From Clostridium sp. CAG:632 (lineage in GTDB: Bacteria > Bacillota > Clostridia > Lachnospirales > Lachnospiraceae), in contig HF991323.1 of NCBI GenBank assembly GCA_000431515.1, positions 3,064-12,551 of the forward strand: a stretch of 9,488 nt of DNA, written 5' to 3'. A model generated the notes under the pieces. The model was not told the DNA's origin. It ran no database searches and saw nothing but the letters and a program-made list of their open reading frames with translations. Shown one piece after another: positions 1 through 6,387 of this stretch (within the stretch, counting starts at the first letter, position 1; every line of letters starts with the position of its first letter). The translations under genes were made by a program, and so were the position numbers.

Positions 1-1
1 C

Positions 2-3000
2 ATTGAAGGAACCCTGGACGGAAACGGACATACCATTACATTAAGTGATAAGCCGCTTGCAAATAAAGTTTCCGGTATGATCGAGAATCTGGGGATCAAA
101 TCCGATTCGGCAATCGAGTATGAAACAACGGCAGGAAGTATGGCAGTGGAAGTATCCGGAACAATTCGGAACAGCTACTCCACGGTTAACATGACCTGTA
201 CGGATGAGGATTGGAATTTTTATGAGTTTGGCGGATTGATTGGAACATTAACAGCAACAGGAGCAGTTGAGAATTGCTACTATGCAGGAAAGATCTCAGG
301 TATGGTATCCAAAGGATCGATTGCAGGTATTACGTATTCTGCCGATATAAAGCAGTGTGTATACCAGTCACCGCTTTATGGTATGGCATATGGAAGTAAT
401 AAGCCTTCAACTGATAATAATAAGTCAGTGTCCGCCTTATCGGAACTGGCAGATGAAAGTGTTGTAGAATATTTAAATACCAATCTGCCGGATAGCGGTT
501 TCTTCTGGACCAATACCGTACAGACAACGGCAGGCTATCCGACACTGATTAAAAACGGTGCGGCTATACCGGTCAATAAGGATGGATTGAATGAAGTAAT
601 CTCAAAGGCAGAGAGCTATGACAGTAGTCTGTATACGGAAGAAAGCTGGGTTGCGGTTGCCGAAGCATTAAAAACGGCAAAGCAGGTAGCAGCGGATGAG
701 GATGCTACCCAGATTCAGGTAAATGATGCGAAAAATGCACTGAACGCAGCATTGGACGGACTGAAAAAGATAAAGCCGACACAGCCGGTTGCAGTGCCTG
801 CGGATGCGATTAAGGTATATACAGAGGATGATCTTCCATGGAGTAATACAGACAAAAATTATGTCTTGATGAATGATATTACCATTGATAATTATTATTT
901 TGGAAGTAGCATTACATTTAACGGAATTCTGGACGGACAGGGGCATCGGGTTATATTTGAGGCGGCCAGCAGTGGAAAATTATTTAACGGTGTCGGAGAA
1001 GAGGGCGTAATTCAGAACGTATCGTTTGAAGGTACGATCGATAATTATATTGGCTCGTCAACTCAACCGGCCGGTCCACTGGGTAATAAATTCCAGGGCG
1101 CATTGCTCAATTGTAAGACCGGTGTAACTTCAAACAATACATCCGCATATCTGACGGGCTTTGCCAGAACTCTGGATGGTGGTGTTGTATCGAACTGTTA
1201 TTCATTAAGTACCGCGCATGCCGGCAGAGGTGCATTGTTTTATAATTGTACCGGAAACGGTGAGAAGATTTTAAATACCTATTGGCGGGAAGACCTGAAA
1301 GTAGATGCCGCATTGCGGGCAATTATGAGTGATTCCTATCCGAAATCAGCATCTTATATGAAGTCGATGACATTTACAGAACTGTTAAATGCGAATCGCG
1401 GTGACAACGGAACCAAATGGGGACAGTCCTCAGAGGGTTATCCGTATTTCGGAGAGAATCAGAATTATCAGAAGGGTAACGGAATACTTCCGGAAAATCT
1501 AACTGCACTGGCATTTACACCGGTTGACAGTGAGGATATTGAAGTGATTGAGAATCAGCAGCTGACGATCAGTCCGGATAAGGTAGACGGTTTCTGCATT
1601 GCAGGTACATTTTCTCTGCCGGATTATCAGAAGGCAAAGGGTGAAACCATTCAGTGGGCATTACATAGTGCGGATGATGTAACAAAGGATTGTGATGTGG
1701 CCAATGTTTGGATTGGTGCAGATGTAGGAAATTTAAGAATTGAAAATGTTGGCGAATTCTCCGTATGCGCATATTCGGTTGTGGACGGACAAGAGCCGAA
1801 GCTTCTGGCTTCTACGGTTGTAAACTGTAAAGCGGAAAACATGGAGGCAATCAAGCTGTATATTGATGGAACGGATGTTACAAACGGTGCCTATTCCGTA
1901 GTCGGTTCCAGTGATATTCGGATTCAGGTACAGACGAAGTATGAAGGTGCTTCAGAGTATGAGGATGTATCTGCATACAGCTTCTCCTTTAAGCATGGGG
2001 ATGACCGGATCTACGGTGCCGAGAATTCCAGCAGCTTCTATTTTAAGAAACTGGGTACCGCAACCGTAACGGTAACCTCCAGAAGAAATCCGGATGTATC
2101 CGCACAGGTAGAAATCACATCCACCTATGTACCGGTTACTTCTATTAAGATGGCGATTGCATCGGAGCAGGTGCTTCACGGAAGAAATCCATTGAGCAGT
2201 AACGAAGCGGATTTCCTGACAGCAAAGGATGGAATTATTGTTACACCGGTGAATGCAAGCTATGCGGATGCATCTAATATTACAATTACAAGCAGTCAGC
2301 CGGATGTCGCTGAGTACAGCACAAAGGGTTCGATCGGTTATGTTCCGCATAAGGCGGGCACCACAACCTTTACTGCTACATTAAAGGATCCGCAGGCAGG
2401 AAAGACTTATACAGACAGCAAGAAGGTAACCTACACTTATCTGAATCCGTTAGAAAAGGTAACGGCTGATACAGCAGAATATTCTGTGAAGAACGGAACC
2501 GTAACACCATTGGATCTTACATTTACAGGAAGCAGATCAGAGGAAGGCTACAGTGTGACTCAGCCGGAATTGGTCTGGACCTATTCGGAAGATGGGATTG
2601 TAAAGATTGACCGCAAGGTAAACGGTGCATGGAAACGGGATGAGTCCGCAAAGGACAATGGATTGTTCCTTGCAAGCTCCGAGTATTACATTTATGCAGA
2701 AGGAACCGGAACCGTGACAGCAACGGGAACACCGGTTGATACAACCGCAGGAGCAAAGCCGGTAACCGTTACGATTACCGTGACGAAGGGAACCGCACCA
2801 AAGGTTGATACGGAGAAGCTGATCCGTTCCGGTGTGAAAAAAGCAACGGAAGCATATTGGAATCAGTATCAGGGGCGTTCGTTTGCGTATGGAGATGAAT
2901 GGCTGATCTATGCAATGGTTCGTTCCGGAAAAACATTAACGGAAAGTCAGATAACAGCTTATTATGCAAGTGTGGCAGAAACTGTAAAGGGTTGGTCCGC

Positions 3001-3871
3001 AACACAGAAACCGACGGACATTGAACGAACGGCACTGGCACTCAGTCTGCTGGGCTATGATATTACCAATGTAGAAGGCGTTAATCTGGCAGCTATGATA
3101 TATAATCATCCGGACCTGGATGCAGGTTCGAATGAACTGATTTATGCACTGCTGGCTCTGGATGCCAGAAACACGGCAATTCCGGAAAATGCAAAATGGA
3201 CCAGAGAAAAGATGGTACAGACGCTGTTAACATTCCAGAATCCGACAACCGGAGGCTTTGGACTGTATGATGCAGATGGTTCGGATGCAGACCTGACAGC
3301 TATGGCACTGCAGGCACTGGCACCGTATCAGAAGAGCAATGCGGGTGCAAATGCTGCAATCAAACGTGGACTGGAATACTTAAAGACCGGTCTGAACGCA
3401 GAATATGCATATACCTCTCCATCAACCGGAGCCCAGGTATTACTGACATTGGCAGCGCTGAAGCTGGATGTAAATAAGGCGGGCTTCGGAAACGAATATC
3501 GGAATCTGGTCAGCACTTTGTATGAAATGATATTAGAAAACAGCAAGGTTTCGTTTGATGCACTGCAGGTTTATCAGGCATTTGAAGCATACCGCAGATA
3601 TATCGACCGGGAAGCTTCTTACTGGGATCTGACAGGTATTGCTCTGAGAAAGCAGCCGGCTACCACAGAGGATACGCAGGAGCCGACGACCGAAAATACG
3701 GCGGAGCCGACTACTGAGACTTCACAGGCTACAACAGCAGCAGGTACAGAGACTGTTAAGCAGACACCGGTTCAGACCGGAGACGCAGGGGTTCCGTTGG
3801 CGGCAGGAATCGCACTGATTATTTCAATGACCGGTTTGACGGCTGCCGTAAAAACAAAGGGTGAGTTCTAA
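2..3871 (+). CDS. Large multidomain cell-wall surface protein, 5' end outside the window
   Basis: The frame is already open at base 2 and codes for a GTLDGNGHTITL segment before the first ATG at 77, so the gene starts upstream and its signal peptide is not visible. Visible order: a beta-helix/GLUG-like module (nt 2-550), a FIVAR-like helical domain (about 581-775), a second beta-helix module (about 800-1455), several Ig-like/Big-like beta domains (about 1500-2790), an all-helical alpha/alpha-toroid region resembling prenyltransferase/squalene-oxidase repeats (about 2805-3610, with TGGFGLYDADGSDADLTAMA), a Thr/Glu-rich wall linker (about 3655-3760), and a C-terminal TPVQTGD motif, hydrophobic helix and short Lys-containing tail. 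This layout suggests a sortase-type anchored, extracellular adhesin or glycan/ligand-binding protein. No catalytic residues for an enzyme were recognised and the ligand is unknown. Surface location is well supported; specific function is not. Confidence 0.85.
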   Translation: MEGTLDGNGHTITLSDKPLANKVSGMIENLGIKSDSAIEYETTAGSMAVEVSGTIRNSYSTVNMTCTDEDWNFYEFGGLIGTLTATGAVENCYYAGKISGMVSKGSIAGITYSADIKQCVYQSPLYGMAYGSNKPSTDNNKSVSALSELADESVVEYLNTNLPDSGFFWTNTVQTTAGYPTLIKNGAAIPVNKDGLNEVISKAESYDSSLYTEESWVAVAEALKTAKQVAADEDATQIQVNDAKNALNAALDGLKKIKPTQPVAVPADAIKVYTEDDLPWSNTDKNYVLMNDITIDNYYFGSSITFNGILDGQGHRVIFEAASSGKLFNGVGEEGVIQNVSFEGTIDNYIGSSTQPAGPLGNKFQGALLNCKTGVTSNNTSAYLTGFARTLDGGVVSNCYSLSTAHAGRGALFYNCTGNGEKILNTYWREDLKVDAALRAIMSDSYPKSASYMKSMTFTELLNANRGDNGTKWGQSSEGYPYFGENQNYQKGNGILPENLTALAFTPVDSEDIEVIENQQLTISPDKVDGFCIAGTFSLPDYQKAKGETIQWALHSADDVTKDCDVANVWIGADVGNLRIENVGEFSVCAYSVVDGQEPKLLASTVVNCKAENMEAIKLYIDGTDVTNGAYSVVGSSDIRIQVQTKYEGASEYEDVSAYSFSFKHGDDRIYGAENSSSFYFKKLGTATVTVTSRRNPDVSAQVEITSTYVPVTSIKMAIASEQVLHGRNPLSSNEADFLTAKDGIIVTPVNASYADASNITITSSQPDVAEYSTKGSIGYVPHKAGTTTFTATLKDPQAGKTYTDSKKVTYTYLNPLEKVTADTAEYSVKNGTVTPLDLTFTGSRSEEGYSVTQPELVWTYSEDGIVKIDRKVNGAWKRDESAKDNGLFLASSEYYIYAEGTGTVTATGTPVDTTAGAKPVTVTITVTKGTAPKVDTEKLIRSGVKKATEAYWNQYQGRSFAYGDEWLIYAMVRSGKTLTESQITAYYASVAETVKGWSATQKPTDIERTALALSLLGYDITNVEGVNLAAMIYNHPDLDAGSNELIYALLALDARNTAIPENAKWTREKMVQTLLTFQNPTTGGFGLYDADGSDADLTAMALQALAPYQKSNAGANAAIKRGLEYLKTGLNAEYAYTSPSTGAQVLLTLAALKLDVNKAGFGNEYRNLVSTLYEMILENSKVSFDALQVYQAFEAYRRYIDREASYWDLTGIALRKQPATTEDTQEPTTENTAEPTTETSQATTAAGTETVKQTPVQTGDAGVPLAAGIALIISMTGLTAAVKTKGEF
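581..775 (+). other. FIVAR-like helical domain inside the surface protein
   Basis: The encoded stretch begins LNEVISKAESYDSSLYTEES and continues with WVAVAEALKTAKQVAADEDA and NDAKNALNAALDGLKKI. Paired amphipathic helices, a Tyr-x-x-x-Ser/Thr-W turn and a closing A-x-x-A-L-x-A-L helix are typical of FIVAR modules, which are spacer or binding domains in Gram-positive wall proteins. Here it separates the two beta-helix modules. Assignment is by pattern only. Confidence 0.65.
3761..3868 (+). other. C-terminal sorting-type signal (TPVQTGD + membrane helix)
   Basis: The tail has a Thr-rich linker, then TPVQTGD (codons 3764-3784), a hydrophobic run VPLAAGIALIISMTGLTAAV and a short end with two lysines. 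This is the layout of an LPXTG-like cell-wall sorting signal, but the pentapeptide departs from the canonical form: PVQTG followed by Asp, as in the xPxTGD variants seen in clostridia. A sortase of matching specificity would be needed. The alternative is a simple C-terminal membrane anchor. Confidence 0.65.
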
Positions 3872-3877
3872 AATTTA

Positions 3878-3902
3878 AGGTGACAATAGAAGTTAGTCAC
3901 CT
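3878..3902 (+). other. Hairpin just after the surface gene
   Basis: AGGTGAC (3878-3884) and GTCACCT (3896-3902) are perfect 7-bp arms around an 11-nt loop, seven bases after the stop codon. There is no T-run, so it is not a terminator by itself. It may protect the 3' end of the mRNA just ahead of the terminator. Confidence 0.4.
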
Positions 3903-3907
3903 GATGT

Positions 3908-3948
3908 AAAAAGGAAGTTGACAATTCGTTGTCAGCTTCCTTTTTTTT
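3908..3948 (+). terminator. Strong bidirectional Rho-independent terminator
   Basis: Arms AAGGAAGTTGACAA (3911-3924) and TTGTCAGCTTCCTT (3929-3942) pair over 14 positions with a single G-T wobble around a TTCG tetraloop, followed by eight T (3941-3948). On the opposite strand the stem is followed by five T, so it should also stop transcripts from the right. It ends the surface-protein transcription unit and insulates it from the par cluster. Confidence 0.93.
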
Positions 3949-4027
3949 GTTTTAAAACACGTCAAGGAAGCTAGCGGAATACAGAAAAAATGCAGGAGAA
4001 TCCTGCAGCAGCTTCCTTGAAGCTGAC
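3931..4027. repeat. Nested inverted-repeat block reusing the terminator arm
   Basis: Three concentric perfect pairs are present: GTCAGCTTC (3931-3939) with GAAGCTGAC (4019-4027), TCAAGGAAGCT (3962-3972) with AGCTTCCTTGA (4010-4020), and TGCAGGA (3991-3997) with TCCTGCA (4001-4007). The outermost left arm is part of the right arm of the preceding terminator, so the two structures compete. The role is unknown: alternative RNA fold, recombination site, or the trace of a duplicated terminator. Confidence 0.55.
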
Positions 4028-4136
4028 GCTGTTTAGAACTCACAGCGTTAAAAAAATAGTCTTCAAGTCGTTATTGGGGCTTGCCGGGGAGGGTCGGACG
4101 TAATTCACAATTCCCATGCCGGTTATCCTGCAGGTG

Positions 4137-4167
4137 TTGACATGTCCGCCTGTACAAGGATTATAAA
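4137..4167 (+). promoter_or_regulatory. Candidate promoter for the par cluster
   Basis: A perfect -35 TTGACA (4137-4142) is followed by TATAAA (4162-4167) with a 19-bp spacer, longer than the ideal 17, so the promoter would be moderate or assisted. TTGACA and the downstream TGTACAA (4151-4157) form an imperfect inverted repeat that could be an operator. The transcript would carry a leader of about 260 nt before parA. Confidence 0.45.
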
Positions 4168-4181
4168 ATGCGAATCCAATA

Positions 4182-4197
4182 AACCAGAAAACTGGTT
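4182..4197 (+). other. Leader hairpin 1
   Basis: AACCAG (4182-4187) and CTGGTT (4192-4197) pair perfectly around an AAAA loop. It is the first of three hairpins in the predicted parA leader and lies shortly after the predicted start of transcription. Confidence 0.45.
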
Positions 4198-4222
4198 AGC
4201 AGAAAAAATGAAAGCATGACAT

Positions 4223-4255
4223 ATTACGGGAAGCCTTAATCGGCTTCCCGATAAT
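4223..4255 (+). other. Leader hairpin 2
   Basis: CGGGAAGCC (4227-4235) and GGCTTCCCG (4242-4250) are a perfect 9-bp stem with loop TTAATC. The stem can extend through ATTA/TAAT with one bulged A. There is no T-run after it, so it is not a terminator; it is more likely a folded leader or protein-binding element. Confidence 0.6.
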
Positions 4256-4258
4256 TGA

Positions 4259-4310
4259 AAAATGTCATAGCTGATTACATAGGTAACTATGTGATGATCT
4301 ATGGCATTTT
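4259..4310 (+). other. Leader hairpin 3, long stem with GTAA loop
   Basis: The 24-nt arms 4259-4282 and 4287-4310 pair at 22 of 24 positions, counting two G-T wobbles, around a GTAA (GNRA-type) tetraloop. Near-perfect pairing over this length is very unlikely by chance and points to a structured RNA, or to a DNA cruciform site such as a replication or transfer origin. Confidence 0.65.
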
Positions 4311-4350
4311 GCTATGGCTGTCCTATCGGCCATACGGGGTTCTCTTTCCG

Positions 4351-4383
4351 GGGCGGTATGATTCCCACATGCCGCCTCTTTTT
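4351..4383 (+). terminator. Intrinsic terminator in the parA leader (possible attenuator)
   Basis: GGCGGTATG (4352-4360) and CATGCCGCC (4368-4376) pair over 9 positions with one wobble around the loop ATTCCCA. A T-rich run follows (4377-4383, five consecutive T). It sits 50 nt ahead of the parA start codon and downstream of the predicted promoter, so it would either stop transcription coming from outside or act as a regulated attenuator of the par cluster. Confidence 0.75.
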
Positions 4384-4432
4384 AGGATGAGAGGTAAAAC
4401 GGGAAAACAAAAAGAAAAGAGGTAAAAAACAC

Positions 4433-5233
4433 ATGGGAAAAATCATTGCAATTGTGAATCAAAAAGGCGGCGTCGGAAAGACGACCACAACAAGAAATTT
4501 AGGGTATGCGTTGGCAGTGCAGGGCATGCGTGTTCTGCTGATTGACTTCGATCCGCAGGCATCATTGACTGTGACGCTTGGATATGACGACACAGACGCT
4601 ATCCCGGTTACCATCGCGACACTTATGCAGCTGGCTATTGATGACGAAGACCTGCCAGATCAGACAGATTACATCTATCACCAGCAGGGCAAGGGCGCAA
4701 CATTCGACTTCATCCCTTGCAGCATGGAGTTGTCCGCTGTTGACGTAAGCCTTGTCAACGCAGTATGCAGAGAAGCAGTCCTGAAAGGTATCGTTGCAGA
4801 ATTTAAGGATGATTATGACTACATCATCATTGACTGCTCACCATCGCTGGGGATGCTCACGATCAACGCACTGGTAGCGGCACAGTCGGTCATGATTCCA
4901 GTTACACCGGAATACTTGTCAGCGAAAGGACTTGAAATCTTACTAAAAAATATCGTCCGGGTACGCAAGAAGATTAATCCGGAGCTACAGATTTCTGGTA
5001 TCCTGTATACCATGTATCGTGAAAATCTAAGACTGACACAGACGGTCTCCGAGATCGTGACGGAAGCATATGGAAGCATGATACCGACTTACCAGACACG
5101 GATTCCATATTCCGTCAAGGTAGGAGAATCAATCCTGCAAGGGAAAGCCATACAGGAATATATGAACACAAATAAAGTAGCAGCAGCATATCAGGAACTG
5201 GCAAAGGAGGTAGGGCAGGATGGCGACAATTAG
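4433..5233 (+). CDS. parA: ParA-family partition ATPase
   Basis: This 266-aa Soj/ParA-type ATPase has no N-terminal HTH extension. The deviant Walker A box K11-G-G-V-G-K16-T17 includes the signature lysine of the ParA/MinD class. Walker A' is LLIDFDPQAS (35-44) and Walker B is DYIIIDCSPS with D134. ParA binds DNA non-specifically in its ATP form and moves or positions ParB-bound DNA. The start ATG at 4433 follows AAAGAGG (4416-4422), ten nt upstream, and the protein begins with the expected GKIIAIVNQKGG. The 3' end overlaps parB by 14 nt, so the two are co-transcribed and probably translationally coupled. In clostridial conjugative elements such pairs open the maintenance module. Nothing essential appears missing. 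Confidence 0.95.
   Translation: MGKIIAIVNQKGGVGKTTTTRNLGYALAVQGMRVLLIDFDPQASLTVTLGYDDTDAIPVTIATLMQLAIDDEDLPDQTDYIYHQQGKGATFDFIPCSMELSAVDVSLVNAVCREAVLKGIVAEFKDDYDYIIIDCSPSLGMLTINALVAAQSVMIPVTPEYLSAKGLEILLKNIVRVRKKINPELQISGILYTMYRENLRLTQTVSEIVTEAYGSMIPTYQTRIPYSVKVGESILQGKAIQEYMNTNKVAAAYQELAKEVGQDGDN
5203..5210 (+). promoter_or_regulatory. parB ribosome binding site inside parA
   Basis: AAAGGAGG lies within the last codons of parA, nine nt before the parB ATG at 5220. It supports that start and the 14-nt gene overlap. Confidence 0.85.
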
Positions 5234-6224
5234 TAATAAAAGAAAGACAATCAGCGTTGATGAACTATTCGGTATCAGCAGCGAACCGGTGACGGAGCAG
5301 CAGGAAGAAGCTGTTAGGCGTGAGATCTGCAGTCTGCCGCTTGACAAGCTGCACTCCAAGCGAGACCACCGATTCCGGACGGAATTAGGGCAGAAGAATG
5401 AAGATCTGCTCCAATCCATTAAGGAATTCGGCGTTTTGGAGCCGATCATTGTGCAGCCATATCAGGATGGGTATGAGATTCTGTCCGGTCACAGACGTGC
5501 CGGACTGGCAAAGCGGGCAGGTCTAACAGAAATTCCTGCAGTCATTAAGGAAGATCTGACTGATGCCGAGGCAGATCTGATAGAGACAGAAACAAACCTC
5601 TATCAGCGCGGCTGGCACGATATGAGCATTTCAGAACGGGCATCTGTACTTTCGGCTCACTATAAGGCAGTCGCTTCAAGGGGTACTAGAATTGAGTTTT
5701 TGACATCAATTTCTGCAGAAATTAAAACCCTTTCAAACCTAGATAAAATAAAGGCGGAGGACAGTTTGTCGCAAATTGCGACAAAAGGAAATATTCGTGA
5801 TTTAAGTGAATCATATGAACTGTCTAAGGATATGGTAGCAAGATACCTAAGAATCCATGAACTAATAGAAGAATTACAGGATAGATTAGATCTAAATGAG
5901 GTGGCACTTATGGCTGGCGTTGAGTTATCATACCTGTCAAATGAGAAACAAAAGCTATTAGACAAGCAGCTGAATTCCGGTTTTAAGATGGATATCAAAA
6001 AAGCAAAACTGCTCCGGGAACTGGAAGCCAAAGACGAACTGACAGAAGCAGCTATGATTCAAATTCTGTCAGGCAAGCGAGAAAAGAAACAGGCGGGCAG
6101 ACCGAAGAAGTATACAATCCGGCCGGAAGTGATTAACAGATACTTTCCGCAAGGGACAAAAGAAAAGGAGGTAGAAGATACTATAGAAAAGGCACTGGAA
6201 TTATATTTTGCAACTGAACAATGA
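5220..6224 (+). CDS. parB: ParB-family partition DNA-binding protein
   Basis: This 334-aa protein has the ParB layout: an N-terminal CTPase/ParBc domain (about 35-135) with LSGHRRAG (G90-H91-R92-R93, the arginine patch box) and ETNLYQRGW (N126...R130); a central helix-turn-helix (about 194-215, LSESYELSKDMVARYLRI); and a C-terminal dimerisation-type tail (about 295-334, KEVEDTIEKALELYF). ParB loads at parS sites, slides as a CTP clamp and is the partner of ParA. Codons about 151-256 (nt 5670-5985) are markedly AT-richer (36% GC counted over 5701-5940, against 50% over 5401-5640), and they contain a perfect palindrome at 5765-5785, a candidate parS. A swapped DNA-specificity segment is inferred. 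The reading frame is intact. Confidence 0.93.
   Translation: MATISNKRKTISVDELFGISSEPVTEQQEEAVRREICSLPLDKLHSKRDHRFRTELGQKNEDLLQSIKEFGVLEPIIVQPYQDGYEILSGHRRAGLAKRAGLTEIPAVIKEDLTDAEADLIETETNLYQRGWHDMSISERASVLSAHYKAVASRGTRIEFLTSISAEIKTLSNLDKIKAEDSLSQIATKGNIRDLSESYELSKDMVARYLRIHELIEELQDRLDLNEVALMAGVELSYLSNEKQKLLDKQLNSGFKMDIKKAKLLRELEAKDELTEAAMIQILSGKREKKQAGRPKKYTIRPEVINRYFPQGTKEKEVEDTIEKALELYFATEQ
5765..5785. promoter_or_regulatory. Candidate parS: perfect palindrome inside parB
   Basis: TTTGTCGCAA (5765-5774), one A, then TTGCGACAAA (5776-5785): a perfect 10-bp inverted repeat with a 1-bp centre. It encodes SLSQIATK (residues 182-189), just ahead of the HTH, so the coding content does not explain the symmetry. 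Known precedent: Bacillus subtilis has a parS inside spo0J (parB). The sequence differs from the classic chromosomal parS, as expected for an element-specific ParB. No second full copy was found in the window. Confidence 0.5.
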
Positions 6225-6233
6225 GACCAAAGC

Positions 6234-6262
6234 AAGGAACGCTGAAAGGCGTTCTTTTCTTT
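6234..6262 (+). terminator. Weak hairpin terminator after parB
   Basis: GAACGC (6237-6242) and GCGTTC (6249-6254) pair around TGAAAG, extendable by AAG/TTT, and are followed by a T-rich run broken by one C. It lies ten nt after the parB stop and ahead of the next ribosome binding site, so it may only partly reduce transcription into the downstream genes. Confidence 0.5.
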
Positions 6263-6291
6263 TTGGCACTGAAAGAAAAGGAGGCGGTTAC

Positions 6292-6387
6292 ATGGATGAA
6301 GTAATCAAGGAACTGGGTCTGATTCCGTATGAGGAAGACGTCACGGATGAGGATGATGCAGAGGGGGTGTGGGAAGATGTCAGGTAG
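6292..6387 (+). CDS. Small acidic protein (31 aa) upstream of the ardC-like gene
   Basis: This small reading frame has an excellent ribosome binding site, AAAGGAGG (6277-6284), seven nt from ATG 6292. The product starts MDEVIKELGLIPYEED and ends GVWEDVR; it holds many Asp/Glu and almost no Lys/Arg, so it is strongly acidic. It is not a family I recognise. Its stop (6385-6387) lies inside the start of the ArdC-like gene (ATG 6377), an 11-nt overlap that suggests coupled translation. It could be a true microprotein, possibly a DNA-mimic-like acidic partner of the antirestriction protein (speculative), or a leader ORF that sets expression of the next gene. Confidence 0.55.
   Translation: MDEVIKELGLIPYEEDVTDEDDAEGVWEDVR
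6361..6367 (+). promoter_or_regulatory. Ribosome binding site that decides the ArdC-like start
   Basis: GAGGGGG lies nine nt before ATG 6377. The longer in-frame start at 6329 has no comparable site and would add 16 residues (beginning MRKTSRMRMM) that read as out-of-frame translation of the small acidic ORF. The 6377 start gives MSGSYERVMADRKQLVEQ, a normal beginning for ArdC-type N-domains. Confidence 0.7.

Larger units (their letters stand above)
3949..4432. other. 484-bp intergenic region and structured leader of parA
   Basis: No gene with a good start, ribosome binding site and family resemblance is seen on either strand. The stretch holds the nested inverted repeat, an A7 run after a 7-bp hairpin (ACGCTGT 4026-4032 with ACAGCGT 4042-4048), a candidate promoter, three hairpins and an intrinsic terminator before parA. 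Two overlapping small reading frames near the 3' end (4294-4425 and 4301-4390) are possible leader peptides. Part of the region could be the end of a mobile element, but no attachment-site repeat can be verified here. Confidence 0.6.

Noticed and set aside
77..79. ATG at 77 as the start of the surface-protein gene
   Set aside because: The same frame is open back to base 2 and codes for a beta-helix motif that recurs later in the protein, and ATG 77 lacks a ribosome binding site and signal peptide. The gene continues beyond the window.
330..3546. Several open frames of about 65-130 codons antisense to the surface gene
   Set aside because: Composition is odd (His, Arg, Cys, Ser rich), there are no starts with ribosome binding sites, and they lie fully inside a well-supported gene.
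4026..4048. ACGCTGT/ACAGCGT hairpin as a terminator
   Set aside because: It is followed by an A-run, not a T-run, on the plus strand, and there is no T-run on the minus side.
4116..4166. 16-codon frame MPVILQVLTCPPVQGL ahead of parA
   Set aside because: No nearby ribosome binding site, and it overlaps the candidate -35/-10 region.
6329..6376. Sixteen-residue N-terminal extension of the ArdC-like protein
   Set aside because: It overlaps the acidic small ORF in another frame, has no ribosome binding site and is not like ArdC N-domains. ATG 6377 with GAGGGGG upstream is better.
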